Origin: Pseudomonas marginalis
Lineage (GTDB): Bacteria; Pseudomonadota; Gammaproteobacteria; Pseudomonadales; Pseudomonadaceae
Reading direction: 5' to 3'
NCBI RefSeq assembly: GCF_008692035.1
Contig: NZ_VTFG01000002.1
Coordinates: forward strand, 496,001-560,000
DNA length: 64,000 nucleotides
The number at the start of each line of letters is the position of its first letter. The stretch's first letter is position 1. The notes beneath the pieces were generated by a model, which was not told where the DNA came from, did not search any database, and saw only the letters and a program-made list of their open reading frames with translations. A program made the translations under genes and the position numbers. This document shows positions 52,618 to 62,292 of the stretch, one piece after another.

Positions 52618-54081
52618 TTAGCGCGGGAACGCAGGCGGGTTGACCCCGGCCATGTCTTCCATCACGCGAACCACCTGGCAGCTGTAGCCGAACTCGTTGT
52701 CGTACCAGACGTACAGTACAACGCGGTTGTCCTGGGTAATGGTCGCTTCCGCGTCCACTACACCGGCGTGGCGCGAGCCAACGAAGTCGGTGGACACCAC
52801 TTCCTGGGAATTGACGAAGTCGATTTGCTTGTGCAGGTCGGAGTGCAGCGCCATGTAGCGCAGGTACTCGTTCATCTCTTCACGGGTAGCGGCTTTCTCA
52901 AGGTTCAGGTTGAGAATGGCCATCGACACGTTCGGCGTCGGCACACGGATCGCGTTACCGGTCAGCTTGCCGGCCAGCTCAGGCAAGGCCTTGGCAGCGG
53001 CGGTGGCGGCACCGGTCTCGGTGATGACCATGTTCAGCGCGGCGCTGCGGCCACGGCGATCGCCCTTGTGGAAGTTGTCGATCAGGTTCTGGTCGTTGGT
53101 GTACGAGTGAACGGTTTCAACGTGGCCGTTGACGATGCCGAACTTGTCATTAACGGCCTTGAGCACCGGCACGATGGCGTTGGTGGTGCAGGAGGCGGCG
53201 GACACGATCTTGTCGTCAGCGGTGATTTCACCGTGGTTGATGCCGTGCACGATGTTCTTGAGCTTGCCTTTGCCAGGCGCGGTCAGCACGACGCGGTCGA
53301 TGCCCGGGCAGGCCAGGTGCTGGCCCAGGCCTTCGGCATCACGCCATACGCCGGTGTTGTCCACCAGCAGGGCGTCCTTGATGCCGTACTGGGTGTAATC
53401 CACCTCGGTCGGGTTCTTCGCGTAGATCACCTGGATCAGGTTGCCGTTGGCGGTGATGGTGTTGTTTTCTTCGTCGATGGTGATGGTGCCGTTGAACGAA
53501 CCGTGTACCGAATCGCGACGCAGCAGGCTGGCGCGTTTGGTCAGGTCGTTCTCGGCGCCTTTGCGCACCACGATGGCACGCAGGCGCAGGCCGTCGCCGC
53601 CACCGGTTTTTTCGATCAGGATGCGCGCCAGCAGGCGGCCGATACGACCGAAACCGTAGAGGACAACGTCGGTGCCTTTGCGGGCAGCGGCGTTTTGCTG
53701 GCCCACCACATCGGCCATTTCTTCACGCACGAACTGCTCGGCGCTGCGGCCGGCACCTTCCTTGCGGAACTTGTAGGCCAGCTTGCCCAGGTCTACCGAA
53801 GCCGCGCCGAGCTTGAGCTCGCTCATGGCCTTGAGCAGGGGGAATGTTTCGTGGACGGAGAGTTCGCTGTCGTCGGCGGAACGATGGCGAGCAAAGCGAT
53901 GCGCCTTGAGAATCGCGATGACTGATTGGTTGATCAGGCTGCGGCCATAGATCGAGCTCACCACATTGTTATTGCGGTACAGCTGACCGATAAGCGGGAT
54001 CATCGCTTCTGCGAGTGCTTCACGGTCGATCCATTCACCAAGACACTGGTCGGGCTTCTGAGTCACGGGAACCTTCCACAT
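52618..54081 (-). CDS. gap: Glyceraldehyde-3-phosphate dehydrogenase, long form
   Basis: 487 residues, about 150 longer than glycolytic GapA. The GAPDH core starts near residue 137 (VVLYGFGRIGRLLARIL); the catalytic Cys is in SAASCTTNAIVPV; the C-terminal WYDNEFGYSCQVVRV is standard. The N-terminal 130 residues are a helical extension (LINQSVIAILKAHRFARHRS) seen in the PA3001 group of pseudomonads. Opposite to mfd, as there. The cofactor preference and direction (likely gluconeogenic) are inference. Confidence 0.93.
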   Translation of the reverse strand: MWKVPVTQKPDQCLGEWIDREALAEAMIPLIGQLYRNNNVVSSIYGRSLINQSVIAILKAHRFARHRSADDSELSVHETFPLLKAMSELKLGAASVDLGKLAYKFRKEGAGRSAEQFVREEMADVVGQQNAAARKGTDVVLYGFGRIGRLLARILIEKTGGGDGLRLRAIVVRKGAENDLTKRASLLRRDSVHGSFNGTITIDEENNTITANGNLIQVIYAKNPTEVDYTQYGIKDALLVDNTGVWRDAEGLGQHLACPGIDRVVLTAPGKGKLKNIVHGINHGEITADDKIVSAASCTTNAIVPVLKAVNDKFGIVNGHVETVHSYTNDQNLIDNFHKGDRRGRSAALNMVITETGAATAAAKALPELAGKLTGNAIRVPTPNVSMAILNLNLEKAATREEMNEYLRYMALHSDLHKQIDFVNSQEVVSTDFVGSRHAGVVDAEATITQDNRVVLYVWYDNEFGYSCQVVRVMEDMAGVNPPAFPR

Positions 54082-54421
54082 GTAGGGGCTGAAAAAAGGG
54101 GCTACATTATGTCGTCCGACCGCCCGTTGAGCAATGCGCCAACCACAACAAAAAGCCCTTGCAAAAAAATACCACCCCGCTACAGGCCAGGAAACACGCG
54201 GGTTTCAGAAGGCCACCAATGGCGCAGTGCCGCCAACTTGTCCGTAACTCTCCGAAACATCCGTGCAAAACGGCACTACATAATGAGTCAAAAGGCTGCT
54301 TTGTTTGTCTTAGCCACTACATTTCCTACAAACCGTAATAGGCTCAGTCAGCAACTGACAGGCGGCACCCCGGGCCGTTACAATTACCGACTTTGTCGCA
54401 ACGCTTGGAGCTCAACCTTCC
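54082..54421. other. Divergent promoter region between gap and mfd
   Basis: 340 bases. Open frames in it lack ribosome sites. AT-rich stretches near 54145-54170 and 54290-54330 are candidate promoter regions. No repeat seen. Confidence 0.5.
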
Positions 54422-57400
54422 GTGCCCGTTCTGCGTCTACCGCTTCTCCCTGCCGCGGCAGGTAAACAGCACTGGGGCAACCTGCCCGGTGCCGCCCTGA
54501 GCCTGGCCATTGCCGAGGCTGCCAGCGCAGCCAAGCGCTTTACCCTGCTGCTTACCGCCGACAGCCAAAGCGCCGAACGGTTGGAGCAGGAGCTGAGCTT
54601 CTTCGCCCCCGATTTGCCGGTGCTGCATTTTCCCGACTGGGAAACCCTGCCCTACGACCTGTTCTCGCCGCACCAGGACATCATCTCCCAGCGCATCGCC
54701 AGCCTGTACCGCCTGCCGGAACTGGCCCACGGTGTGTTGGTGGTGCCGATCACCACCGCCCTGCACCGCCTGGCGCCGACCAAGTTCCTGCTGGGCAGCA
54801 GCCTGGTGCTGGATATCGGCCAGAAGCTCGACGTGGAACAGATGCGCACGCGCCTCGAAGCCAGCGGCTACCGCTGCGTCGACACGGTGTATGAACACGG
54901 TGAATTCGCCGTGCGTGGTGCGCTGATCGACCTGTTCCCCATGGGCAGCAAGTTGCCGTACCGCATCGACCTGTTCGATGACGAAATCGAGACCCTGCGC
55001 ACCTTCGACCCGGAAAACCAGCGGTCCATCGACAAGGTCGAGTCGATCAAGCTGTTGCCGGCACGGGAGTTCCCGCTGCAAAAGGACGCGGTCACGCGCT
55101 TCAAGGCGCGCTTCCGTGAACGCTTTGACGTGGACTTCCGCCGCTGCCCGATCTTCCAGGACTTGAGCAGCGGGATTACCCCGGCGGGCATCGAGTACTA
55201 CCTGCCGCTGTTCTTCGACGAAACCTCGACCCTGTTCGACTACCTGCCCCAGGACACCCAGGTGTTCTCGTTGCCGGGCATCGAACAGGCGGCGGAAAAC
55301 TTCTGGAACGACGTGCGTAACCGCTATGAAGAGCGCCGCGTCGATCCTTCCCGGCCTTTATTACCGCCCGCCGAGCTGTTCCTGCCGGTGGAAGACTGTT
55401 TCGCCCGCCTGAAAAACTGGCCGCGCGTGGTCGCCAGCCAGCAGGATGTGGACACCGGCAGCGGCCGCGAGCGCTTCCCTGCGGCGACGTTGCCGGACCT
55501 GGCGATCCAGGCCAAAGCCACGCAACCCCTGGAAGCACTCTCGAACTTCCTCGGCGACTTCCCCGGCCGCGTGCTGTTCACCGCCGAATCCGCCGGGCGC
55601 CGTGAAGTGCTGCTGGAGCTGCTGGAACGCCTGAAGCTGCGGCCGAAAACCGTCGACAGCTGGCCGGATTTTGTCGCCAGCAAAGAGCGCCTGGCGATCA
55701 CCATCGCGCCACTGGACGAAGGCCTGCTGCTGGATGACCCGGCGCTCGCGCTGATCGCCGAAAGCCCGCTGTTCGGCCAGCGCGTGATGCAGCGTCGCCG
55801 CCGTGAAAAACGCGCCGACGCCAACAACGACGCGGTGATCAAAAACCTCACGGAACTGCGCGAAGGCGCGCCGGTGGTGCATATCGACCACGGTGTCGGC
55901 CGCTACCTGGGCCTGCAGACCCTGGAGATCGACAACCAGGCCGCCGAATTCCTCACCATGGAATACGCCGAGGGCGCCAAGCTCTACGTGCCGGTGGCCA
56001 ACCTGCACCTGATCGCCCGCTACACCGGCAGCGACGACGCCCTGGCGCCGTTGCACCGCCTGGGCTCCGAGACCTGGCAGAAAGCCAAGCGCAAGGCCGC
56101 CGAGCAAGTGCGCGATGTCGCCGCCGAACTGCTCGACATCTATGCCCGTCGTGCGGCGCGCGAAGGGTATGCCTTCGCCGACCCGAAGGCCGACTACGCC
56201 ACCTTCAGCGCCGGCTTCGCCTTCGAAGAAACCCCGGACCAGCAAACCACCATCGAAGCGGTGCGCGCCGACATGCTCGCGCCCAAGCCGATGGACCGCC
56301 TGGTGTGCGGCGACGTGGGCTTCGGCAAGACCGAAGTGGCCATGCGCGCGGCCTTTATTGCGGTACACGGCGGCAAGCAAGTGGCGATCCTGGTGCCGAC
56401 CACCCTGCTCGCCCAGCAACACTACAACAGCTTCCGTGACCGCTTTGCCGACTGGCCGGTGACCGTGGAAGTGATGAGCCGCTTCAAGTCCGCCAAGGAG
56501 GTGAATGCCGCCGTCGCCGACCTCGCCGAAGGCAAGATCGACATCGTGATCGGCACGCACAAGCTGCTGTCGGACGATGTAAAGATCAAGAACCTGGGCC
56601 TGGTGATCATCGACGAAGAACACCGCTTCGGTGTGCGTCAGAAAGAACAGCTCAAGGCCCTGCGCAGCGAGGTCGACATCCTTACCCTCACCGCCACGCC
56701 GATTCCGCGTACGCTGAACATGGCGGTGTCGGGCATGCGCGACCTGTCGATCATCGCCACGCCGCCGGCGCGGCGCCTGTCGGTGCGCACGTTCGTGATG
56801 GAGCAGAACAAAAGCACAGTCAAGGAAGCGCTGCTGCGGGAATTGCTGCGTGGCGGCCAGGTGTACTACCTGCACAACGACGTAAAAACCATCGAGAAAT
56901 GCGCCGCCGACCTCGCCGAACTGGTGCCGGAAGCACGCATCGCCATCGGCCACGGGCAGATGCGCGAACGCGATCTCGAACAGGTGATGAGCGACTTCTA
57001 CCACAAGCGCTTCAACGTGCTGATCGCCTCGACCATCATCGAGACCGGCATCGACGTGCCTAGCGCCAACACCATCATCATCGAACGGGCGGACAAGTTC
57101 GGCCTGGCCCAGCTGCACCAGCTGCGCGGCCGGGTTGGGCGCAGTCACCACCAGGCGTATGCCTACCTGCTGACGCCGCCCCGCCAGCAGATCACCGGGG
57201 ACGCCGAGAAGCGCCTGGAAGCGATCGCCAACACCCAGGACCTGGGCGCCGGTTTTGTCCTGGCCACCAACGACCTGGAAATCCGCGGTGCCGGCGAACT
57301 GCTGGGCGATGGCCAGAGCGGGCAAATCCAGGCCGTCGGCTTCACCCTGTATATGGAGATGCTCGAACGCGCGGTGAAAGCCATCCGCAAGGGCGAGCAG

Positions 57401-57871
57401 CCAAACCTCGACCAGCCCCTGGGCGGCGGTCCGGAAATCAACCTGCGCTTGCCGGCGTTGATCCCCGAAGACTACCTGCCGGATGTGCATGCACGCCTGA
57501 TCCTGTACAAGCGCATCGCCTCGGCCACCGACGAAGAGGGCCTCAAGGACCTGCAGGTGGAGATGATCGACCGCTTCGGCCTGCTGCCCGAGCCGACCAA
57601 GAACCTGGTGCGCCTGACCCTGCTCAAATTGCAGGCCGAGCAGCTCGGGATCAAGAAAGTCGACGCCGGGCCGCAAGGCGGGCGTATCGAGTTCGAAGCG
57701 CAGACGCCGGTGGACCCCCTGGTGCTGATCAAGCTGATCCAGGGCCAGCCCAATCGCTACAAGTTCGAAGGGGCTACGCTGTTCAAGTTCATGGTGCCGA
57801 TGGAACGTGCCGAAGAACGCTTTAATACATTGGAGGCGTTGTTCGAGCGCCTCATCCCGAAATCTGCTTGA
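54422..57871 (+). CDS. mfd: Transcription-repair coupling factor Mfd
   Basis: 1149 residues from a GTG at 54422. Order: UvrB-like N-terminal module (PDWETLPYDLFSPHQDIISQ), RNA-polymerase-interacting domain (VVHIDHGVGRYLGL), RecG-type helicase with Walker A CGDVGFGKTEVA near residue 635, DEEH box IIDEEHRFGVRQKE, TATPIPRTLNMA, and the C-terminal TRCF domain. It pushes stalled RNA polymerase off lesions and recruits UvrA. Length and start are standard for Pseudomonas. Followed after 11 bases by csiV. Confidence 0.97.
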   Translation: MPVLRLPLLPAAAGKQHWGNLPGAALSLAIAEAASAAKRFTLLLTADSQSAERLEQELSFFAPDLPVLHFPDWETLPYDLFSPHQDIISQRIASLYRLPELAHGVLVVPITTALHRLAPTKFLLGSSLVLDIGQKLDVEQMRTRLEASGYRCVDTVYEHGEFAVRGALIDLFPMGSKLPYRIDLFDDEIETLRTFDPENQRSIDKVESIKLLPAREFPLQKDAVTRFKARFRERFDVDFRRCPIFQDLSSGITPAGIEYYLPLFFDETSTLFDYLPQDTQVFSLPGIEQAAENFWNDVRNRYEERRVDPSRPLLPPAELFLPVEDCFARLKNWPRVVASQQDVDTGSGRERFPAATLPDLAIQAKATQPLEALSNFLGDFPGRVLFTAESAGRREVLLELLERLKLRPKTVDSWPDFVASKERLAITIAPLDEGLLLDDPALALIAESPLFGQRVMQRRRREKRADANNDAVIKNLTELREGAPVVHIDHGVGRYLGLQTLEIDNQAAEFLTMEYAEGAKLYVPVANLHLIARYTGSDDALAPLHRLGSETWQKAKRKAAEQVRDVAAELLDIYARRAAREGYAFADPKADYATFSAGFAFEETPDQQTTIEAVRADMLAPKPMDRLVCGDVGFGKTEVAMRAAFIAVHGGKQVAILVPTTLLAQQHYNSFRDRFADWPVTVEVMSRFKSAKEVNAAVADLAEGKIDIVIGTHKLLSDDVKIKNLGLVIIDEEHRFGVRQKEQLKALRSEVDILTLTATPIPRTLNMAVSGMRDLSIIATPPARRLSVRTFVMEQNKSTVKEALLRELLRGGQVYYLHNDVKTIEKCAADLAELVPEARIAIGHGQMRERDLEQVMSDFYHKRFNVLIASTIIETGIDVPSANTIIIERADKFGLAQLHQLRGRVGRSHHQAYAYLLTPPRQQITGDAEKRLEAIANTQDLGAGFVLATNDLEIRGAGELLGDGQSGQIQAVGFTLYMEMLERAVKAIRKGEQPNLDQPLGGGPEINLRLPALIPEDYLPDVHARLILYKRIASATDEEGLKDLQVEMIDRFGLLPEPTKNLVRLTLLKLQAEQLGIKKVDAGPQGGRIEFEAQTPVDPLVLIKLIQGQPNRYKFEGATLFKFMVPMERAEERFNTLEALFERLIPKSA

Positions 57872-57882
57872 AGGACGCCCCA

Positions 57883-58449
57883 ATGCGCCTGTTCCGCATT
57901 CTGAGCCTGTTGTTGGTGGTACTCGCGCCTTCGGCATTTGCCGACAGTCCGTACCAGGTGGAAATGATCCTGGTACGCCAGAACGCGGAGCCGGCGCTCA
58001 ACAGCCGCGCTGCGCCGGAAAACTGGGATGCGGGCGCGCAGCGGTTGGGCGACAGGCTGAGCCCGCCGCGCCTGAACAATATCGTCGACAAACTCAACGC
58101 CGATAACAGCTTCACCGTGCTGGCGCACAAGGCCTGGGAACAGAACCTCGGCGAGCAGCCGGTCAGGATCGCGATCACCGACGGCAAGGAGCAGTTCGGC
58201 CAGTTCCCCATCGAGGGCGTGTTGAGCCTGCAACTGGGGCGCTTCACGGATATCGATGCGGACTTCTGGCTCAACACGTTCGACAGCAACGGCAGCGTGG
58301 TGGCCAGCGAACACCTGAGCCAGAAAGACGTGCGCACCAAGAACAACCAGCTCAACTACCTGGACGGCGGCCACCTGGCACTGCTGATCAAGATCACTTC
58401 GCTGACCGCCAAGCCACCCAGCGCACCCCCACCCGACATTCAGGACTGA
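57883..58449 (+). CDS. csiV: CsiV family protein
   Basis: 188 residues. Sec leader MRLFRILSLLLVVLAPSAFA, mature start DSPYQVEMILVRQ, and HLALLIKITSL near the end. CsiV in Vibrio is a peptidoglycan-binding periplasmic protein that activates LpoA; the role here is inferred. AAGGA precedes the ATG at 57883, 11 bases after mfd, so cotranscribed; the next gene starts nine bases after its stop. Confidence 0.85.
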   Translation: MRLFRILSLLLVVLAPSAFADSPYQVEMILVRQNAEPALNSRAAPENWDAGAQRLGDRLSPPRLNNIVDKLNADNSFTVLAHKAWEQNLGEQPVRIAITDGKEQFGQFPIEGVLSLQLGRFTDIDADFWLNTFDSNGSVVASEHLSQKDVRTKNNQLNYLDGGHLALLIKITSLTAKPPSAPPPDIQD

Positions 58450-58458
58450 TCCAGCGCC

Positions 58459-61152
58459 ATGCCCCTGACGTCGCCGTTGACCAAACCCCTGGCCCCTTCA
58501 TGGGCCAATCGCTTCAAAGAACAAAGCCTGGAGCGCGGGCGGCGCTATGCCCTGGAAAACCGTGTGCGCATCGTCGAGTCCGGCGACAGCACCATCATCG
58601 CCAGTTGCGAAGGCTCGGGGGGCAACGTTTACCGGCAGACCATCTCATTGCGCGAATCTGCCAAGGGCGCGCTGATCCTGGTGGACAGCCGCTGTACCTG
58701 CCCGGTGCACACCAACTGCAAACACATCGCGGCGGTGCTGCTCAAGGTCCAGGAAACCCTGGCCTACCCGGCGGCGGCCCAGGATGCCGAGTTGCTGGAA
58801 AAACTCCAGGCCGTGCTGGATAACCGCGTGGTGTTGCCGCAGGTGGTGATGGAGGATGTGGTGCCCGTGCCGCGCCTGTGGCTGGCCAGCGTCGAGTTCA
58901 GCGCATTTGAGCCGCGCAACGGCAAGATGCAACGCTATATCCAGCACCGTGCGGCGTTGTCGTTCAACTACCTGGGCAACTATGTCAGCGGGCAGAAGAA
59001 CGCCGACATCATCGTGCGCCAGGAAACCCAGAGCCTGCGCATCAAGCGCCATCCCGAGCTGGAGCAGCCCTATCGCGAACAACTGCGCCTGCTCGGTTTC
59101 AAGATCGCCACGCGCCAGAGCAAGGCCTTGCCGGAAAGCGCCGGCGAGCTGTTCGAGATGGTCAATGACAGCGCCTGGCTGAACTTCACCCTCAATGCCT
59201 CGCCGACCCTGCGGGCCGAGGGCTGGGAACTGCAGATCGATGATGACTTCGGGTTTGACCTGAGCGCCGTCGACGACTGGTACGCCACCGTCGATGAAGG
59301 CCCCGAGCGCGACTGGTTCGACCTGGAACTGGGGATTATCGTCAACGGTGAGCGCCTGAGCCTGCTACCGATCCTGCTCAACCTGATGCGCTCCCACACC
59401 GAGATCCTCAACCCGGAAAAACTCGCGCGACGCCGGGATGACGAGCTGATCCTGGTGAATATTCCCGGCCTGCCCAATGGCGGCCACGGCCCGCTGCAAG
59501 TGGCCCTGCCCTACGGCCGCCTGAAACCGGTACTGGCCACCCTCGGCGAGTTTTACCTGCAGGAGCCCGGCACCACCGCGCTGCGCCTGGCCAAGGCCGA
59601 TGCTATTCGCCTCAACCCGCTGGAAGACCTGCCCCTGCAATGGGAGGGCGGCGAGAAGATCCGCAACTTTGCCCAGCGCCTGCGGGACATCAAGGACTTC
59701 ACCTGCGTGGCGCCCGAAGGCCTGAACGCGACCTTGCGACCTTATCAACTGGAAGGGTTGAGCTGGATGCAGTCGCTGCGCCAACTGGAGGTGGGCGGCA
59801 TACTTGCGGATGACATGGGCCTGGGCAAAACCCTGCAGACCCTGGCGCATATCCTCAGTGAAAAGATCGCCGGGCGCCTGGACCGGCCGTGCATGGTGGT
59901 GATGCCCACCAGCCTGATCCCCAACTGGCTCGACGAAGCGGCGCACTTCACCCCGCAACTCAAGGTGCTGGCGCTGTACGGGGCCACGCGCAAAAAACAC
60001 TTCGCCAGCCTGCAAGACTACGACCTGCTGTTGACCACCTACGCCCTGCTACCCAAGGACATCGAGCACCTGGCCGCCCTGCCCTTGCATGTGCTGATCC
60101 TCGATGAAGCCCAGTACATCAAGAACCCTTCCAGTAAGGCTGCCCAGGCCGCGCGCGAGCTGAATGCCCGGCAGCGCCTGTGCCTGAGCGGTACACCGCT
60201 GGAAAACCACCTGGGCGAGTTGTGGTCGCTGTTCCACTTCCTGCTGCCGGGCTGGCTGGGCGACGTCAAGAGCTTCAACCGCGACTACCGCGTTCCCATC
60301 GAAAAGCGCGCCAGTGAGATGCGATTGCAGCACCTCAACGGCCGTATCAAACCCTTCCTGCTGCGCCGCACCAAGGAGCAGGTGGCCACGGAGCTGCCGC
60401 CCAAGACCGAAATCATTCACTGGGTCGATCTCAATGAGGCTCAGCGTGATGTGTACGAAACCATGCGCCTGGCCATGGATAAAAAGGTCCGCGACGAAAT
60501 CACCCGCAAAGGCGTGGCGCGCAGCCAGATCATCATCCTTGAAGCACTGCTGAAGCTACGCCAGGTGTGCTGCGACCTGCGCCTGGTCAACGACGCGACC
60601 CTGCCCACCCGCGGCAGCAGCTCGGGCAAGCTCGACAGCCTGATGGAAATGCTCGAAGAGCTGTTTGAGGAAGGTCGCCGGATCCTGTTGTTTTCCCAGT
60701 TCACCTCGATGTTGAGCCTGATCGAAGTGGAGCTGAAAAAGCGCGGTGTCGCTTACGCCCTGTTGACGGGCCAGACCCGCGACCGGCGCACACCGGTGAA
60801 GGATTTCCAGAGCGGCAAGTTGCAGATTTTCCTGATCAGCCTGAAGGCCGGTGGCGTGGGCCTGAACCTGACCGAAGCCGACACCGTGATTCACTACGAC
60901 CCTTGGTGGAACCCGGCCACCGAGAACCAGGCCACCGACCGTGCATACCGCATCGGCCAGGAGAAGCCGGTGTTCGTCTATAAGATGATTGCGCGGGGCA
61001 CGGTGGAGGAGAAAATCCAGCACCTGCAGAAGGAAAAATCCGACCTGGCAGCGGGTGTGCTGGATGGGCGTACGACGGGGGATTGGCAGTTGGGCAACGA
61101 CGATATCGAGGCGTTGTTTGCGCCGTTGCCCAATAAGCAGGAAAAGCGCTAG
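58459..61152 (+). CDS. SWIM zinc finger and SNF2-family helicase
   Basis: 897 residues. SWIM finger at 79-89 (Cys79, Cys81, Cys87, His89: CTCPVHTNCKH), a 350-residue middle, then a Swi2/Snf2 ATPase with ADDMGLGKTLQT, ILDEAQYIKN, SGTPLENHLGELWSLFHF and the C-terminal ATDRAYRIGQ. It is a DNA translocase, probably remodelling protein-DNA complexes or aiding transcription or repair; no substrate is known. It starts nine bases after csiV, so it is in the mfd operon. Its stop overlaps the convergent nagZ stop by four bases. Confidence 0.92.
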   Translation: MPLTSPLTKPLAPSWANRFKEQSLERGRRYALENRVRIVESGDSTIIASCEGSGGNVYRQTISLRESAKGALILVDSRCTCPVHTNCKHIAAVLLKVQETLAYPAAAQDAELLEKLQAVLDNRVVLPQVVMEDVVPVPRLWLASVEFSAFEPRNGKMQRYIQHRAALSFNYLGNYVSGQKNADIIVRQETQSLRIKRHPELEQPYREQLRLLGFKIATRQSKALPESAGELFEMVNDSAWLNFTLNASPTLRAEGWELQIDDDFGFDLSAVDDWYATVDEGPERDWFDLELGIIVNGERLSLLPILLNLMRSHTEILNPEKLARRRDDELILVNIPGLPNGGHGPLQVALPYGRLKPVLATLGEFYLQEPGTTALRLAKADAIRLNPLEDLPLQWEGGEKIRNFAQRLRDIKDFTCVAPEGLNATLRPYQLEGLSWMQSLRQLEVGGILADDMGLGKTLQTLAHILSEKIAGRLDRPCMVVMPTSLIPNWLDEAAHFTPQLKVLALYGATRKKHFASLQDYDLLLTTYALLPKDIEHLAALPLHVLILDEAQYIKNPSSKAAQAARELNARQRLCLSGTPLENHLGELWSLFHFLLPGWLGDVKSFNRDYRVPIEKRASEMRLQHLNGRIKPFLLRRTKEQVATELPPKTEIIHWVDLNEAQRDVYETMRLAMDKKVRDEITRKGVARSQIIILEALLKLRQVCCDLRLVNDATLPTRGSSSGKLDSLMEMLEELFEEGRRILLFSQFTSMLSLIEVELKKRGVAYALLTGQTRDRRTPVKDFQSGKLQIFLISLKAGGVGLNLTEADTVIHYDPWWNPATENQATDRAYRIGQEKPVFVYKMIARGTVEEKIQHLQKEKSDLAAGVLDGRTTGDWQLGNDDIEALFAPLPNKQEKR

Positions 61153-62156
61153 ATCAGCTGTGCATCCCGCAAAGCGCCCAGTGCGGTGAGCCAGCGCGGA
61201 TCCTGCTTGTAGTCAGTCGAAGCAATCGCCTGCCCACGCATACGCGCGATGCGGGCCGACGGCGTGACCTTCATGCGCTGCGCCGCACTCAGCGCCAGCT
61301 CAGCCGCCGCACGATCGTTGCACACCAGCCCCATGTCGCAACCGGCGGTCAACGCCGCCTCGATCCGACTGGCCGCGTCGCCGACCACATGGGCACCGGC
61401 CATCGACAGGTCATCGCTGAAAATCACCCCATCGAACTGCAACTCGCCGCGCAGGATGTCCTGCAACCAGCGGCGTGAGAAACCGGCAGGCTGCGCATCC
61501 ACCTGCGGGTAGATAACATGCGCCGGCATCACTGCCGCCAACTGCTTGCTCAGGCGTGCGAAAGGCACCAGGTCATTGGCGCGAATCTGTTCCAGGCTGC
61601 GTTCATCATTGGGAATCGCGACGTGGGAATCAGCCTCGGCCCAGCCATGGCCCGGGAAGTGTTTACCGGTGGCGGCCATGCCGGCGCTGTTCATGCCTCG
61701 GATAAAGGCACCGGCGAGCACGGCGGCGCGCTCGGGATCGCCCTCGAAGGAACGGGTGCCGACCACGGCGCTGCGCTGGTAGTCCAGGTCCAGTACCGGG
61801 GCGAAGCTCAGGTCGAGACCGACCGCCAGTACTTCAGTGGCCATGATCCAGCCGCACTGCTCGGCCAGGTACTCGGCGCTGGGGTTGTCCGCCAACGCGC
61901 GCATGGCCGGCAGGCGCACAAAGCCCTGGCGCAGGCGCTGTACGCGACCGCCTTCCTGGTCGACCGCCAGCAGCAGGTCCGGGCGCACGGCACGAATCGC
62001 CGCGCTCAATTCCCGCACCTGCCGCGGGTGCTCGATATTGCGCGCAAAAATGATCAGGCCACCGACTTCAGGCTGGCGCAACAGGTGGCGATCCTCGGCC
62101 GTCAGCCAAGTACCGGCCACGTCGACCATCAAAGAACCTTGCAGGGCAGCAGTCAT
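61149..62156 (-). CDS. nagZ: Beta-N-acetylglucosaminidase NagZ
   Basis: 335 residues, GH3 family, cytosolic. KHFPGHGWAEADSH has the NagZ-specific Asp/His acid-base loop and FSDDLSMAG holds the nucleophile Asp. It removes GlcNAc from anhydromuropeptides in cell-wall recycling and generates AmpR-active ligands. It fits with mupP in the same recycling system. In P. aeruginosa the next gene (PA3004) is methylthioinosine phosphorylase; here the helicase gene takes that place. Confidence 0.96.
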   Translation of the reverse strand: MTAALQGSLMVDVAGTWLTAEDRHLLRQPEVGGLIIFARNIEHPRQVRELSAAIRAVRPDLLLAVDQEGGRVQRLRQGFVRLPAMRALADNPSAEYLAEQCGWIMATEVLAVGLDLSFAPVLDLDYQRSAVVGTRSFEGDPERAAVLAGAFIRGMNSAGMAATGKHFPGHGWAEADSHVAIPNDERSLEQIRANDLVPFARLSKQLAAVMPAHVIYPQVDAQPAGFSRRWLQDILRGELQFDGVIFSDDLSMAGAHVVGDAASRIEAALTAGCDMGLVCNDRAAAELALSAAQRMKVTPSARIARMRGQAIASTDYKQDPRWLTALGALRDAQLI

Positions 62157-62292
62157 AAACCTTCCTTAAATAACGCACACAACCCGTTGACCCCACCAGG
62201 CGCAGTGAGGACAACAGGTTGCGAGTAAATAGCTGAATTCGGCATGGGCAGCTAGCTTAGCGGATGCAAGCGGCCGCGCACACCCGGAGCGG

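Noticed and set aside
55361..57937. 858-codon open frame antisense to mfd
   Set aside because: His/Gln/Val/Gly-rich shadow frame with no domain sense; Mfd motifs are on the + strand.
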